Positions 38,455 through 47,252 of a stretch of 64,000 nucleotides of DNA are shown here, piece by piece. Made by a program: the position numbers and the translations under genes. Every line of letters begins with the position of its first letter. Positions within the stretch are counted from its first letter, which is position 1. Source of the stretch: Buttiauxella noackiae ATCC 51607 (GTDB taxonomy: Bacteria; Pseudomonadota; Gammaproteobacteria; Enterobacterales; Enterobacteriaceae); contig NZ_LXEO01000017.1 in NCBI RefSeq assembly GCF_001654865.1, positions 124,001 through 188,000 on the forward strand. Direction: 5' to 3'. Below the pieces are notes generated by a model. That model was given only the letters and a program-made list of their open reading frames with translations, was not told the origin of the DNA and did no database searches.

Positions 38455-38856
38455 ATGCATACTGAAAATGCAAATTCTCAGCTCACATCTCAGATGCTGG
38501 CCTCCCCTGACTTCATTGCAAGTATTGCAGCTCAGTTAGTTCCAGCCATCAATACTGCTCTTGATCAGGCTCTGGAAAAAGCCGCTGCACTGGCTAACTC
38601 CCCTACCATGTCTAAAGAAAACTTCTGCGCTGCCAATGGCATCAGTAGTTCTGTATTGGAAAAGTGGATTGCAAATGGCGTGGTGCTTCTCGCTCCTACG
38701 CCAACCTCGACAGTCACAAGAACTATTACCTGCAAAGAGACCGGTAAATCACGTAAAGACGTGATGGAAAAACATGGTAACGCATTGATTAACGTTGCTG
38801 CATGGCGTGAAAAGAATCGCCAACATGCGGTTAATTGTCGCTACATCAAACGATAA
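38455..38856 (+). CDS. Cox/Apl-like phage regulatory protein
   Basis: First gene of the rightward early operon, in the place of P2 cox and 186 apl, which repress the lysogenic promoter and act as excisionases. The 133 residues carry a winged HTH-like segment, MSKENFCAANGISSSVLEKW, followed by a basic C-terminus (RKDVMEK, NVAAWREKNRQHAV) like the Cox family. The N-terminal 50 residues form an extra helix-rich extension. Name rests on position and motif. Confidence 0.65.
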   Translation: MHTENANSQLTSQMLASPDFIASIAAQLVPAINTALDQALEKAAALANSPTMSKENFCAANGISSSVLEKWIANGVVLLAPTPTSTVTRTITCKETGKSRKDVMEKHGNALINVAAWREKNRQHAVNCRYIKR

Positions 38857-38887
38857 CTTGATTATGCAAGTTTAAGGATGAGCAACC

Positions 38888-39397
38888 ATGTTTGATTATC
38901 AAGTTTCTAAACAGCCCCACTACGAAGATGCATGCCGTAATTTCGCAACTAAGCACAATCTGGCTGAACTGGCGGAAAAACTCGGCATGCGCCCTCAGGT
39001 GCTGCGCAACAAGCTCAATCCAGAGCAACCTCATCAGTTGAATATTCCTGAGCTGATGGCTCTCACTGATGTGACCGAAGATCCATCGTTAGTTGACGGG
39101 TTTCTGGCGCAATTGCATTGCTTGCCCTGTGTGCCGACTAACGAATTAGCCGATGACAAACTCCAGTTATACGCGCTGAAAGCCACTGCCGAAGTTGGTC
39201 AGATTGCTGCGGGTGCGGTATCTGAGGAAAAGCTGACCGCGAGCCGAAAGCACTCAATGGTTGAGAGTGTCAATTCAGGCATTCGATATTTATCTCTTGC
39301 CGCACTAACGATGCATGCACGCTTACAGACCAACCCTGCCATGAATAGCGTGGTTGATACAGTCAGTGGGTTAAGTGCTTCATTCGGTCTGATTTGA
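38888..39397 (+). CDS. Phage regulatory protein CII (186 CII family)
   Basis: Activator that helps establish lysogeny in 186-type phages. The 169 residues have the family length, with an HTH region NLAELAEKLGMRPQVLRNKL and the typical QLNIPELMALTDVTED segment. AAGGATGAGC lies upstream of the ATG. It follows the cox-like gene by 31 bases. Confidence 0.88.
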   Translation: MFDYQVSKQPHYEDACRNFATKHNLAELAEKLGMRPQVLRNKLNPEQPHQLNIPELMALTDVTEDPSLVDGFLAQLHCLPCVPTNELADDKLQLYALKATAEVGQIAAGAVSEEKLTASRKHSMVESVNSGIRYLSLAALTMHARLQTNPAMNSVVDTVSGLSASFGLI

Positions 39398-39407
39398 GGT
39401 GATGCAC

Positions 39408-39596
39408 ATGGAACCGTCATTCGCTTCATTACTGAAACGTCAAAGCCCGTCCATGAGCTACGGCCACGGTTGGATTATGGGTGAAAACAATCATCGCTGG
39501 CACCCGAGCCGCGACCAGTCTGCATTGTTAAATGGACTGAGTGCTCACAAGCCATCACTCGTTACCAGGTTGATTAACCGCTGGAAGACAAAATGA
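39408..39596 (+). CDS. Fil-family protein (filamentation protein of P2/186-type phages)
   Basis: Small early protein, 62 residues, with the family core SYGHGWIMGENNHRWHPSR. Phage 186 Fil inhibits host cell division when made in excess. ATG at 39408 has GAGGTG six bases upstream; the earlier ATG at 39402 and GTG at 39399 overlap that site. It overlaps the next gene by four bases. Confidence 0.8.
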   Translation: MEPSFASLLKRQSPSMSYGHGWIMGENNHRWHPSRDQSALLNGLSAHKPSLVTRLINRWKTK

Positions 39597-39976
39597 AAAG
39601 TGCTGCTCTGGCAAAATCCGTAAAGGCACCACAAGCGACATTTAACAATGTGTACTTAATTCACGCGCGTATTGATGGCCCGATAAAAATGACCGGTGAC
39701 GAATGTCTCGCTCGTTTTCGCCAGCAATTAAAAGCCACCAACAACACGGCGCTGCGTAATTTTAATAAGCTCGACAACAACTTTAAATTCGTTGTTCTGA
39801 CCCTGGCTAACCGCCTGGAGCCTTCATCATTTAAACCCGATGAAATCGGCAAGCCATTTGAATATTTCGAACAGGCGCGCCGCTTACTGATTATCCGCTC
39901 AATGAATGAAATTACCCGTTGGGGAACACTGCTCCCGGCGCGGTTTTCAAAGCACGACTGTTATTTAACCGAGTAA
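39593..39976 (+). CDS. DUF5347-family early phage protein
   Basis: A 127-residue cytoplasmic protein typical of this place in P2/186-like genomes, with the conserved GDECLARFRQQLKATNN and RSMNEITRWG. Function unknown. Its start overlaps the end of fil (ATGA). Confidence 0.75.
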   Translation: MKSAALAKSVKAPQATFNNVYLIHARIDGPIKMTGDECLARFRQQLKATNNTALRNFNKLDNNFKFVVLTLANRLEPSSFKPDEIGKPFEYFEQARRLLIIRSMNEITRWGTLLPARFSKHDCYLTE

Positions 39977-40046
39977 TTAATTCATTCCCAAAAATCAGGC
40001 GTAAACCCGCCGGGCATTCTTTTGCCCAAAATAAGGAAACAGAGAT

Positions 40047-40274
40047 ATGCGAAACATCGAAAACCACAATTTTGAAACTGACAACACCGCGTTGGTTTCT
40101 CTGCTGAATAAAGCAAAAAACGAAGAACGAAAAGACCGCGCCCTGGCTGTCTCATTGCGCCTTGAGGCTCTGGCTGTACACATCACGCGCGAAGGTATGG
40201 ACGGGAAAGAAGCTGCTGAACTGTTGCGCCGCGAAGCACTGCGCTATGAAAACGAATCTCAGGAGTTGCACTAA
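40047..40274 (+). CDS. DUF2732-family early phage protein
   Basis: A 75-residue highly charged, helical protein (NKAKNEERKDRALAVSLRLE) of unknown function found upstream of the DksA-like and replication genes in P2-like phages. AAGGAAACAG gives the ribosome site. Its stop overlaps the start of the next gene (TAATG). Confidence 0.78.
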   Translation: MRNIENHNFETDNTALVSLLNKAKNEERKDRALAVSLRLEALAVHITREGMDGKEAAELLRREALRYENESQELH

Positions 40275-40501
40275 TGGCTGACTCAATGGATTTAGTACAA
40301 CTGCGCGTGGATGAAGAACTGGCGCGTAATATCAAGCAGGCCCGCCGACAGCCTCAGCGTGCCGCCAGCGCATTCTTTTGCGAAGAATGTGACACTGCTA
40401 TCCCTCAGGCGCGTCGTGCTGTCGTGCCGGGTGTCACGCACTGCATTACCTGTCAGGAAATCGCAGAGCTGAAAAATCAGCATTACAAGAATGCGATATG
40501 A
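40274..40501 (+). CDS. TraR/DksA-type C4 zinc-finger protein
   Basis: A 75-residue protein with a C-terminal four-cysteine zinc finger, FFCEECDTAIPQARR then HCITCQEIAE. Relatives bind in the secondary channel of RNA polymerase; the phage forms may adjust host transcription during infection. It overlaps gene A by four bases, so the three genes are coupled. Confidence 0.85.
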   Translation: MADSMDLVQLRVDEELARNIKQARRQPQRAASAFFCEECDTAIPQARRAVVPGVTHCITCQEIAELKNQHYKNAI

Positions 40502-42852
40502 ACGGGATTAAATTCGCCTGGCCGTGGAACGCACCACGGCAGGCGATTGCCAGCCCATATCAGACCTATAAAGAACAGCACCGCCGTGATCGAGAGATTG
40601 CGGCGTTGCTGCGTGCGCGTGATGCACTGGCGAAACAGCCGGATTGCGTGCGTTACGATATTAATCGCCGGGTTGATTATTTAGAGCGTAATTTTGGTGT
40701 TCAACGAGCCAATGCTCACCTCGTCACGTTTGTCAGGCGGGCATTGCCACGGCTTGAACAGGTCGCCGGTATTTATCAAATCACCGGCATCGACAGTCAT
40801 CTTTCACATCAGTTGTTTGGCGGTCATTTTGATGCGCCAGATATCCGCTTTCTTGCCTCAAAACTTGTGAATCTGACCGCCCGATATAACCGTCTCCAGG
40901 ATATGTCCAAAGCCGATATTGAACTGCTGGCCGCTGATATTGCCAATTACATTAATGGCGAGATTGGAACCATAGACGGCGATGTCAGCAGGCTAAAAAT
41001 ATTGCACGCGATTTACATGCGAGCGGCACAGATAGCCCGTCATTTTAAATGCCAGCCGCCACTGTGGGAGCGCGTCACTACTAAGTTAGTTTCCCTTGAT
41101 GATATCGGCCCTGCCGTGCTGCGCATGGTCAATGAAAAATGGTGGCGTGGCCGCTTGCGCCGTGTCGCCTCTGAATGGCGTGAACACCTGCAAATTGCCC
41201 TGGGCAATGTCAGTAAAAAACACACCCCGTATGCCAGTAAATCCTGTGTTGCGGAATGGCGCGAACAAAGACGGCGCACGCGTGAATTTCTCAAGGGCAT
41301 GGATCTTGAGGACGAAGAAGGAAACCGCATCAGCCTTATCGATAAATACGATGGCAGTGTGGCTAATCCGGCCATTCGTCGCGGCGAATTAATGACGCGT
41401 ATCAGCGGGTTTGAAAAGATCTCAACTGAACTGGGTTATGTGGGAGAGTTTTACACCCTGACCGCGCCGTCGAAATACCACGCCACAACGAAAGCAGGCT
41501 ATCGCAACAGCAAGTGGAACGGTGCCAGCCCCGCAGAAACGCAGAGTTATTTAACCTCCGTCTGGTCGCGTATTCGCGCCAAACTCCACCGAGCTGAATT
41601 GCGCATTTTTGGTATCCGGGTTGCAGAGCCTCATCACGATGGAACACCACACTGGCACATGCTGATATTCATGCGCCCGGAGGATGTATCTCGCGTGCGT
41701 GCCGTTATGCTGAAATATGCACATCAGGAAGATGCCGCAGAGCTGGTGAGTGATAAAGCCCGCAAAGCTCGCTTTCATGCCGAAGCTATCGACCCGGAAA
41801 AAGGTAGCGCCACCGGCTATGTGGCGAAATACATCAGTAAAAACATTGATGGTTTTGCGCTGGACGGTGAACGCGATGACGAAAGCGGTGAGCTGTTAAA
41901 AGAAACGGCTCCGGCAGTTGCAGCCTGGGCGGCTCGCTGGCGTATCCGTCAGTTTCAGTTTGTGGGCGGTGCGCCTGTAACGGTTTATCGCGAACTGCGA
42001 AAAATGGCTGACAGCGAGACAGCCCACGCGCTCAGTATTGAGTTTGCCGCCGTACATGATGCGGCTGATGCGGGTAAGTGGGCGGAATACGTCAACGCAC
42101 AGGGTGGCCCGTTTGTGCGCCGTGATGAGTTGCAGGTGCGCACCTGGTATGAACAAAGCGAAACCCTCAACGAATACGGTGAGGAATGCACGCGAATTAA
42201 AGGTGTTTTTGATGCCACCGTTGGCATTGATACTCCGATTTTAACCCGCCTCATACAGTGGAAGATTGTCCCAAAACGTGCCGTTGATTTGGACGTTGAC
42301 CTTAAGGGCGATCCTTCGCCCTCTCGGAGTTCTGTCAATAACTGTACGGGGGAGAATGTCGGTGCTCCCCCTTCCCCACCAGAAATAGACCTCAGTAAAC
42401 CGCTGAGCCGGTCGGCCAGACGAAAATTAACGGAGCGAATAACAGAGAAGAAACCAAAACGACATCATTTATCACCTTATCCTGACGTATCTAACGATAA
42501 GGCGGTGAACTTACTCATTGAGAACGCTAAGAAACAAACGGGTGAAACCATAAATCGTGGCACAGCTCTGCATCTTATCGCTGGCAGTAAAATATCTATC
42601 GATGGCAATTGGTATCGAGGCTCATCCAATGGGGAATTAATCGCTACAAAACCAGATACCACAGCATTGAGGGTTAAAAAGCTTTGGAAAAGTATGAACG
42701 AAATGCACAACGTTGATACAGGTAAGGTCATTCATGACCCATTTGGCCAATATGCGCAGATGCTCAAGAAAGCCGACCCTCTAGCGTGGGATCGTCTTTT
42801 CGGAACTGATGAAATGAGGCTACGAATTTGCACAACTTTCAGACCGCAGTAA
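40498..42852 (+). CDS. A: Replication initiation endonuclease A (HUH family)
   Basis: Nicks the phage origin and starts rolling-circle replication by linking to the 5' end. The HUH metal motif appears as GTPHWHMLIF near residues 382-391, and the paired catalytic tyrosines as YVAKYISKN at about Tyr441 and Tyr445, four residues apart as in P2 A. The length, 784, is slightly above P2 A (761). In P2 the origin lies inside the A gene, so the same is likely here. The tail of the gene (after about residue 610) is less conserved and AT-richer. Confidence 0.94.
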   Translation: MNGIKFAWPWNAPRQAIASPYQTYKEQHRRDREIAALLRARDALAKQPDCVRYDINRRVDYLERNFGVQRANAHLVTFVRRALPRLEQVAGIYQITGIDSHLSHQLFGGHFDAPDIRFLASKLVNLTARYNRLQDMSKADIELLAADIANYINGEIGTIDGDVSRLKILHAIYMRAAQIARHFKCQPPLWERVTTKLVSLDDIGPAVLRMVNEKWWRGRLRRVASEWREHLQIALGNVSKKHTPYASKSCVAEWREQRRRTREFLKGMDLEDEEGNRISLIDKYDGSVANPAIRRGELMTRISGFEKISTELGYVGEFYTLTAPSKYHATTKAGYRNSKWNGASPAETQSYLTSVWSRIRAKLHRAELRIFGIRVAEPHHDGTPHWHMLIFMRPEDVSRVRAVMLKYAHQEDAAELVSDKARKARFHAEAIDPEKGSATGYVAKYISKNIDGFALDGERDDESGELLKETAPAVAAWAARWRIRQFQFVGGAPVTVYRELRKMADSETAHALSIEFAAVHDAADAGKWAEYVNAQGGPFVRRDELQVRTWYEQSETLNEYGEECTRIKGVFDATVGIDTPILTRLIQWKIVPKRAVDLDVDLKGDPSPSRSSVNNCTGENVGAPPSPPEIDLSKPLSRSARRKLTERITEKKPKRHHLSPYPDVSNDKAVNLLIENAKKQTGETINRGTALHLIAGSKISIDGNWYRGSSNGELIATKPDTTALRVKKLWKSMNEMHNVDTGKVIHDPFGQYAQMLKKADPLAWDRLFGTDEMRLRICTTFRPQ

Positions 42853-42929
42853 TTTGTCTATTGTTTTCATGACTATAAATGCAGTCAAGGAATGATAATT
42901 TCCTTCACAAATGTTAACAGCACATGATA

Positions 42930-42945
42930 CTGTATATTCATACAG
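42930..42945 (+). promoter_or_regulatory. LexA (SOS) box
   Basis: CTGTATATTCATACAG matches the LexA palindrome CTGT-N8-ACAG exactly in both half sites. It ends 21 bases before the following start codon, at promoter position, so that gene should be DNA-damage inducible. Confidence 0.9.
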
Positions 42946-42966
42946 TGAATTTATCGAGAGGAACTC

Positions 42967-43152
42967 ATGCTGATGGAAGAGACCAGGCGTACCCAACATA
43001 AGTGGGCGTGCGTACAATTTATCGCTGAGGTATCACTGATAGCGAATTGCAAACCATCAGATTTAAAGCTGGCGCTTTCGCTGATAGCTGACCTGGCGAA
43101 CAGTGAAAATGTGAATCAGGAAAGCGATGATGTTTACTACGAAGCGAAGTGA
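42967..43152 (+). CDS. SOS-controlled small prophage protein (possible antirepressor)
   Basis: A 61-residue protein, MLMEETRRTQHKWACVQFIA at its start, mostly helical with an acidic end. A perfect LexA box covers its promoter and AGAGG precedes the ATG. In 186 and Fels-2, prophage induction is achieved by a LexA-controlled antirepressor (Tum) that inactivates CI. This gene is in a different place and shorter than 186 Tum, so equating them is inference. It is alternatively a helper of the induction cascade. Confidence 0.65.
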   Translation: MLMEETRRTQHKWACVQFIAEVSLIANCKPSDLKLALSLIADLANSENVNQESDDVYYEAK

Positions 43153-43268
43153 TTTTTTTGCTGAAAATCTTGCATCCATTTTTTGCAGAAAACCCCATTT
43201 AACGTGCTAAAACGCGTGCATGCATATAGTGCATGGAAACGCATGATCGTAAATGGATCGTTTTTATC

Positions 43269-43294
43269 AAAGCCTGCCAGCTCTGGCGGGCTTT
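43269..43294 (+). terminator. Hairpin at the end of the early region
   Basis: AAAGCCTGCCAG pairs with CTGGCGGGCTTT (one mismatch) around CT and is followed by GTTGTC, not a T run. Probably terminates transcription before cos. Confidence 0.6.
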
Positions 43295-43340
43295 GTTGTC
43301 TCTGTTGCACCTGCATTAAAACCGACCCATGAAGCGGGCA

Positions 43341-43359
43341 GGCGTGGCGGGGATAGCAT
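43341..43359. other. P2-type cos site (cohesive-end core)
   Basis: GGCGTGGCGGGGATAGCAT differs by one base from the 19-base cohesive end reported for 186-like phages (GGCGTGGCGGGGAAAGCAT) as I remember it. It lies between the early region and the portal/terminase genes, where P2 has cos. Terminase (P and M) would cut here when packaging. Confidence 0.88.
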
Positions 43360-43425
43360 TGCGCGCAACTCGCTGATATGTTTATCCTGAGTGATTCATA
43401 ATACATTAAATAGAGAGAACAAAAA

Positions 43426-46182
43426 ATGAGCATCGAAGATCGACTTAGATTGCTTGCGCAAACAAACTCAAATTATTCTTTATTATTATCCCAATGGGAA
43501 TTTGATAAAAAACTCATACATCGGGCACTGAACTCTGTTGCAACAACATTCCCACATTATAGCCTTCATGACTCATCCCATTCCTCAACAATTTTGACAC
43601 AAATTGAGAAAATAATCTTACCTGACATAGATAGTTTATCCGCTACTGATTGTTGGTTGCTGCTGGAATCATGCTACTGGCATGATGCAGGTATGATTAT
43701 TACTAAAGAGCAAAAGCTGGAATTAGTAAAGAGCCCCGAATTTAGACGTTTCTTAGATGAGCATATAGAGTCAGACTCGGATTTGATAAAGCATGCAATT
43801 GACATTAAAGATAAGAATATCATCGATAATTATGTTGAAATAATTGCGTTATCGGACTCAATGACCTTTATAATTGCTGATTTTTTCAGAAAAAAACATC
43901 CTGAATTATCTGGGAGATATGTGAGTAATCCTCAGATGGCAAATATAAACTCACCTAGAAACTATTTAATCCCAAGCAGATTGTTTGGGATATTATCAAA
44001 AATCGTTGCTTGCCATGGTCAAGAGCGTGATGAAATAATAAAATTACCTCATTGCAATGATGGGATGGATGCGAATGATTATGCACACCCACGTTATGTA
44101 GCGGCTCTTTTAAGGCTTGGAGATTTATTAGATATCGATGATGGGCGATTTTGTGAAACACTTCTCGCTTCTATTGGAGATATCCCAAAAACATCTCATG
44201 ATCATAAGAAAAAACATTCATCCATTACAAGTCTCCTCATTAACAATGATATTATAGAAATTGAAGCGATATGCTCAGAGTATGGTAGTTACAATGCGCA
44301 AATATCTTGGTTTGATTATATAAGAGAGGAGTTTGAATTTCAAAAAAACCACTGGCTTGAAATTTGCCCGAATAACAAGCACTCATCTCTACCAATTATA
44401 TCAAAGTTAGACTGCCAGTTAATTGACCATATTGGAATTGATAATTTACCACCAAAAATAACATTGGATGAAAAAAGGGTTTATGAATATATAACTAGCT
44501 CTGCTATTTACAATGAGAAATATCCTTTTATAAGAGAGATTGTTCAAAATGCAATTGATGCAACCATGTATAAATGCTGGGGAGATTTATTGTATAAGAA
44601 AAATGGAGAAATCAATGATTGTAATAAGCACGATCTTCGTTGTGAGTTCGAAAACCATCTCATTCAAGAGCAGATAGAGATTCATTTAGAACCTTTAACG
44701 TCCGATAATGAATATATTAACTACATTTTTCGAGTGCGCGATTACGCCACAGGTATGTCAATAGAAGATATTAAAAAAGTACTTAAGGTTGGCTCTCCTA
44801 CAGGATCTAAACGAAAGCGAATGCTAGAAAAAATGCCTGATTGGGCAAAACCAACAGGCTTTTTCGGAATTGGCCTTCAAAGTGTCTTTACAATGTGTCA
44901 CGATGTTTCTATCAAAACACGTTGCCCATATGGCACTGGCTATCAAATAACCATTATTCAAACAAATTCTAATCCAGATTTCATAATTAAGAAATTTGAG
45001 GATGAATTTTTCCACGGGACGGAGGTTAAACTCACTATTAGTGAACTAAAAATTCCTCGATCGGTGCCATTTTCAGCAACTGAAGCCATGAGAAAATTTG
45101 ATCCTTTTCATCACGATAAATTTGAAATCGCCCCATCAATTATTAAAGAAACACTTGCCAAAACATTTATAACATCTCCAATAAAAGTTCTTTTTAACAA
45201 CGAAAATGTAATAAATAACATTCCTTTCATTGAAGAAGATTCTATAGCAACACCAAGCACCTCAACAGACTTTGATAATGGTGTGGATTTTAATCTTCGA
45301 GTTGACCTAGCCCGAAATTACTCCATATCTGTTTATTATAAAAATAGCAAGCTTGAAACAAAAGGCATCTCATTTGGAATGATGGGAGTGGCAGGGTTTA
45401 TAGATATATTTTCTGGAAATGCTGGTGAATGGGTAACTATAAACAGAACTCAACTAAAACAAAACAAAAATGATGACTTGGCCTTTTTGCTGGATGCAAT
45501 AATCCAAAAGCATAAAGATGCCATCACACAAAATACAGAAAATAAAAACGAGGCTTCTTTTTACTTTCATTCACAATTTAATGATATTAGCAATAAGTTG
45601 TGGGAAAATTATATGATTAATAATATAGCCATTAAAGATTACATTGATGGTAGCAATGTAATTGAGTTTTATGCTGGAAGCACAACCATAAAACATTCAT
45701 CTATTGAGTTCACGCAGAACCCAATAACTTACTGCTTATCAAAGCTTGTACGAAATCATAATTTGAAAGCATATTTTTCTTTTGAAGGGGACTTCGAAGA
45801 CAACACTCCTTTTAAAAATAAATACTTCTCTTTCAATGTCAAGATTATTAATGAATACCCAACGGATAAATATATAGACAAAATCATAATCCAACGATTA
45901 TATGGTTTAAAATCTAAAGAATATCGATATCTTGCACCATGCTTTGATAAAAAATATCTCGACATTTCATTTAGTGCTATTGATACTCCCCCATGGGTGT
46001 TCAAGCTATTCTATCCTTGGGAGTTCGAAAATTACCTAGTAATGCCTCACAACTCATCCTCAAATAGATCAGATGATGCAAGAGCTATTTATGGGTATTA
46101 CAAAGAGAGAGGTCTTACCAGCTTAGATGTGGATCTATTCACAAAAAAATACATTTCCATGTGGGAAGACTTGGGTTTGTAA
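43426..46182 (+). CDS. HD-domain and GHKL/Hsp90-like ATPase fusion protein, candidate anti-phage defence
   Basis: A large AT-rich cargo gene with its own start (ribosome site AGAGAG) and terminator. Residues about 40-240 form an HD-type metal-dependent hydrolase domain: SLHDSSH (His48, Asp49), YWHDAG (His86, Asp87), ACHGQ (His197) and RLGDLLDID (Asp233). Residues about 360-620 form a GHKL ATPase: REIVQNAIDA (N box, Glu371, Asn375), RDYATGMS (G1 box, Asp439) and GFFGIGLQS (G2 box). The remaining 300 residues have no recognised fold. Nothing suggests membrane segments. It lies between cos and the portal gene Q, where P2 has no gene. Role in defence is inference from slot, composition and domain type. 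I recognise no described system with this exact architecture. Confidence 0.75.
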   Translation: MSIEDRLRLLAQTNSNYSLLLSQWEFDKKLIHRALNSVATTFPHYSLHDSSHSSTILTQIEKIILPDIDSLSATDCWLLLESCYWHDAGMIITKEQKLELVKSPEFRRFLDEHIESDSDLIKHAIDIKDKNIIDNYVEIIALSDSMTFIIADFFRKKHPELSGRYVSNPQMANINSPRNYLIPSRLFGILSKIVACHGQERDEIIKLPHCNDGMDANDYAHPRYVAALLRLGDLLDIDDGRFCETLLASIGDIPKTSHDHKKKHSSITSLLINNDIIEIEAICSEYGSYNAQISWFDYIREEFEFQKNHWLEICPNNKHSSLPIISKLDCQLIDHIGIDNLPPKITLDEKRVYEYITSSAIYNEKYPFIREIVQNAIDATMYKCWGDLLYKKNGEINDCNKHDLRCEFENHLIQEQIEIHLEPLTSDNEYINYIFRVRDYATGMSIEDIKKVLKVGSPTGSKRKRMLEKMPDWAKPTGFFGIGLQSVFTMCHDVSIKTRCPYGTGYQITIIQTNSNPDFIIKKFEDEFFHGTEVKLTISELKIPRSVPFSATEAMRKFDPFHHDKFEIAPSIIKETLAKTFITSPIKVLFNNENVINNIPFIEEDSIATPSTSTDFDNGVDFNLRVDLARNYSISVYYKNSKLETKGISFGMMGVAGFIDIFSGNAGEWVTINRTQLKQNKNDDLAFLLDAIIQKHKDAITQNTENKNEASFYFHSQFNDISNKLWENYMINNIAIKDYIDGSNVIEFYAGSTTIKHSSIEFTQNPITYCLSKLVRNHNLKAYFSFEGDFEDNTPFKNKYFSFNVKIINEYPTDKYIDKIIIQRLYGLKSKEYRYLAPCFDKKYLDISFSAIDTPPWVFKLFYPWEFENYLVMPHNSSSNRSDDARAIYGYYKERGLTSLDVDLFTKKYISMWEDLGL

Positions 46183-46186
46183 TAAT

Positions 46187-46211
46187 AAAGGGCGATAATA
46201 TATCGCCCTTT
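46187..46211. terminator. Bidirectional terminator between the HD-ATPase gene and Q
   Basis: AAAGGGCGATA pairs perfectly with TATCGCCCTTT around ATA. It lies four bases after one stop and six before the other gene's end. Confidence 0.88.
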
Positions 46212-46217
46212 ATTTAA

Positions 46218-47252
46218 TTAAAAGTCAGCGCCTAGAGTATAATTTTTAAAAAGCACAACCTCGGCACCAATCCACTCATTAACCTCTTTAATCCGCTCCT
46301 GCAAAGGCGTCAGCTCGTTACGCACAAACACCTGTGCGGCTTTCACCACGTCACCGAAACCACCGGTATTGTTGGGAATGACGCCCATCATTTGCGGCGG
46401 CACGCGATGCGCACTCATCAAGTCTTCGGCACTGGCTTTCTTGATGTTAAAGAAATCGTCTTTGGTCGCCACTTCACTGAGTGGCACAATCTTGATGCCG
46501 TCCGGTTTGCCGTTGGGTGCGTAGAAAAACAGGTTCTTAAAATTCCCCAGGCCTTTTGAGCTGCGCATCGCCTCGCGCAGCGCTTCCACGTCGGTGCTGC
46601 TCTGCGCGGCGTCAGTGACATACATGATATAACCGGCGTGCGCGCCGTTCTGGTAATACTTGCGGCGAAACAGCGTGGCCGACTCATTCAGCCAGGCCGA
46701 ATTAAGCGCGCTGAGGTATTCCGGCAGGCCGTACAACTCCTGATTAATATCCGGCTCCAGCAGATGAAACACCGAACCCGGCGCGAACTCATGCGGGGTG
46801 ACAAACGACTGCACAAACCAGTACGCATCCTCGCCGGTGCCCTTGCGGGTGTATTTGGCCGGTGAGGTTTCCAGCCTTAACAGCTTGCCGGTCACGCTCA
46901 TGCGCTTTTCTAAAAACGCATTACCGAACACCAGAAAATCCAGCGCAAAGCGGCTGAAATCCTGCTGTGAAAGTAACGGATGCGGAATGAATGTCGAGGC
47001 CAGAATATTGCGCTTCACATAAATCGGCGAGCTGTGGTGAACGGCTGCGCGCAACGTTTTGGCAAGGCCGGTAAAGCTTACCGGCGGCTCAAACCATTTG
47101 CCGTTACCGACGCACTCGGTGTAATCCAGAATGTCACGGCGGTCGAGCACCGGCGACGGTTCGCCAAAGGTGAACGCTTCCATTTTTTGCGGTGCCGCAG
47201 CCGGTGGTGTGAGGGTGTTTTTTGCTGCGTGATGTTTGCGTTTCTTCGCCAT
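46218..47252 (-). CDS. Q: Phage portal protein (gpQ)
   Basis: Forms the dodecameric portal vertex through which DNA enters the capsid. The 344 residues match P2 Q closely in order of motifs: EAFTFGEPSPVLDRRDILDY, VHHSSPIYVKRNILASTFIP, GLPEYLSALNSAWLNESATL and a C-terminal GAEVVLFKNYTLG. It is the second gene of the leftward packaging operon, its ATG overlapping the P stop (TAATG). Confidence 0.96.
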   Translation of the reverse strand: MAKKRKHHAAKNTLTPPAAAPQKMEAFTFGEPSPVLDRRDILDYTECVGNGKWFEPPVSFTGLAKTLRAAVHHSSPIYVKRNILASTFIPHPLLSQQDFSRFALDFLVFGNAFLEKRMSVTGKLLRLETSPAKYTRKGTGEDAYWFVQSFVTPHEFAPGSVFHLLEPDINQELYGLPEYLSALNSAWLNESATLFRRKYYQNGAHAGYIMYVTDAAQSSTDVEALREAMRSSKGLGNFKNLFFYAPNGKPDGIKIVPLSEVATKDDFFNIKKASAEDLMSAHRVPPQMMGVIPNNTGGFGDVVKAAQVFVRNELTPLQERIKEVNEWIGAEVVLFKNYTLGADF

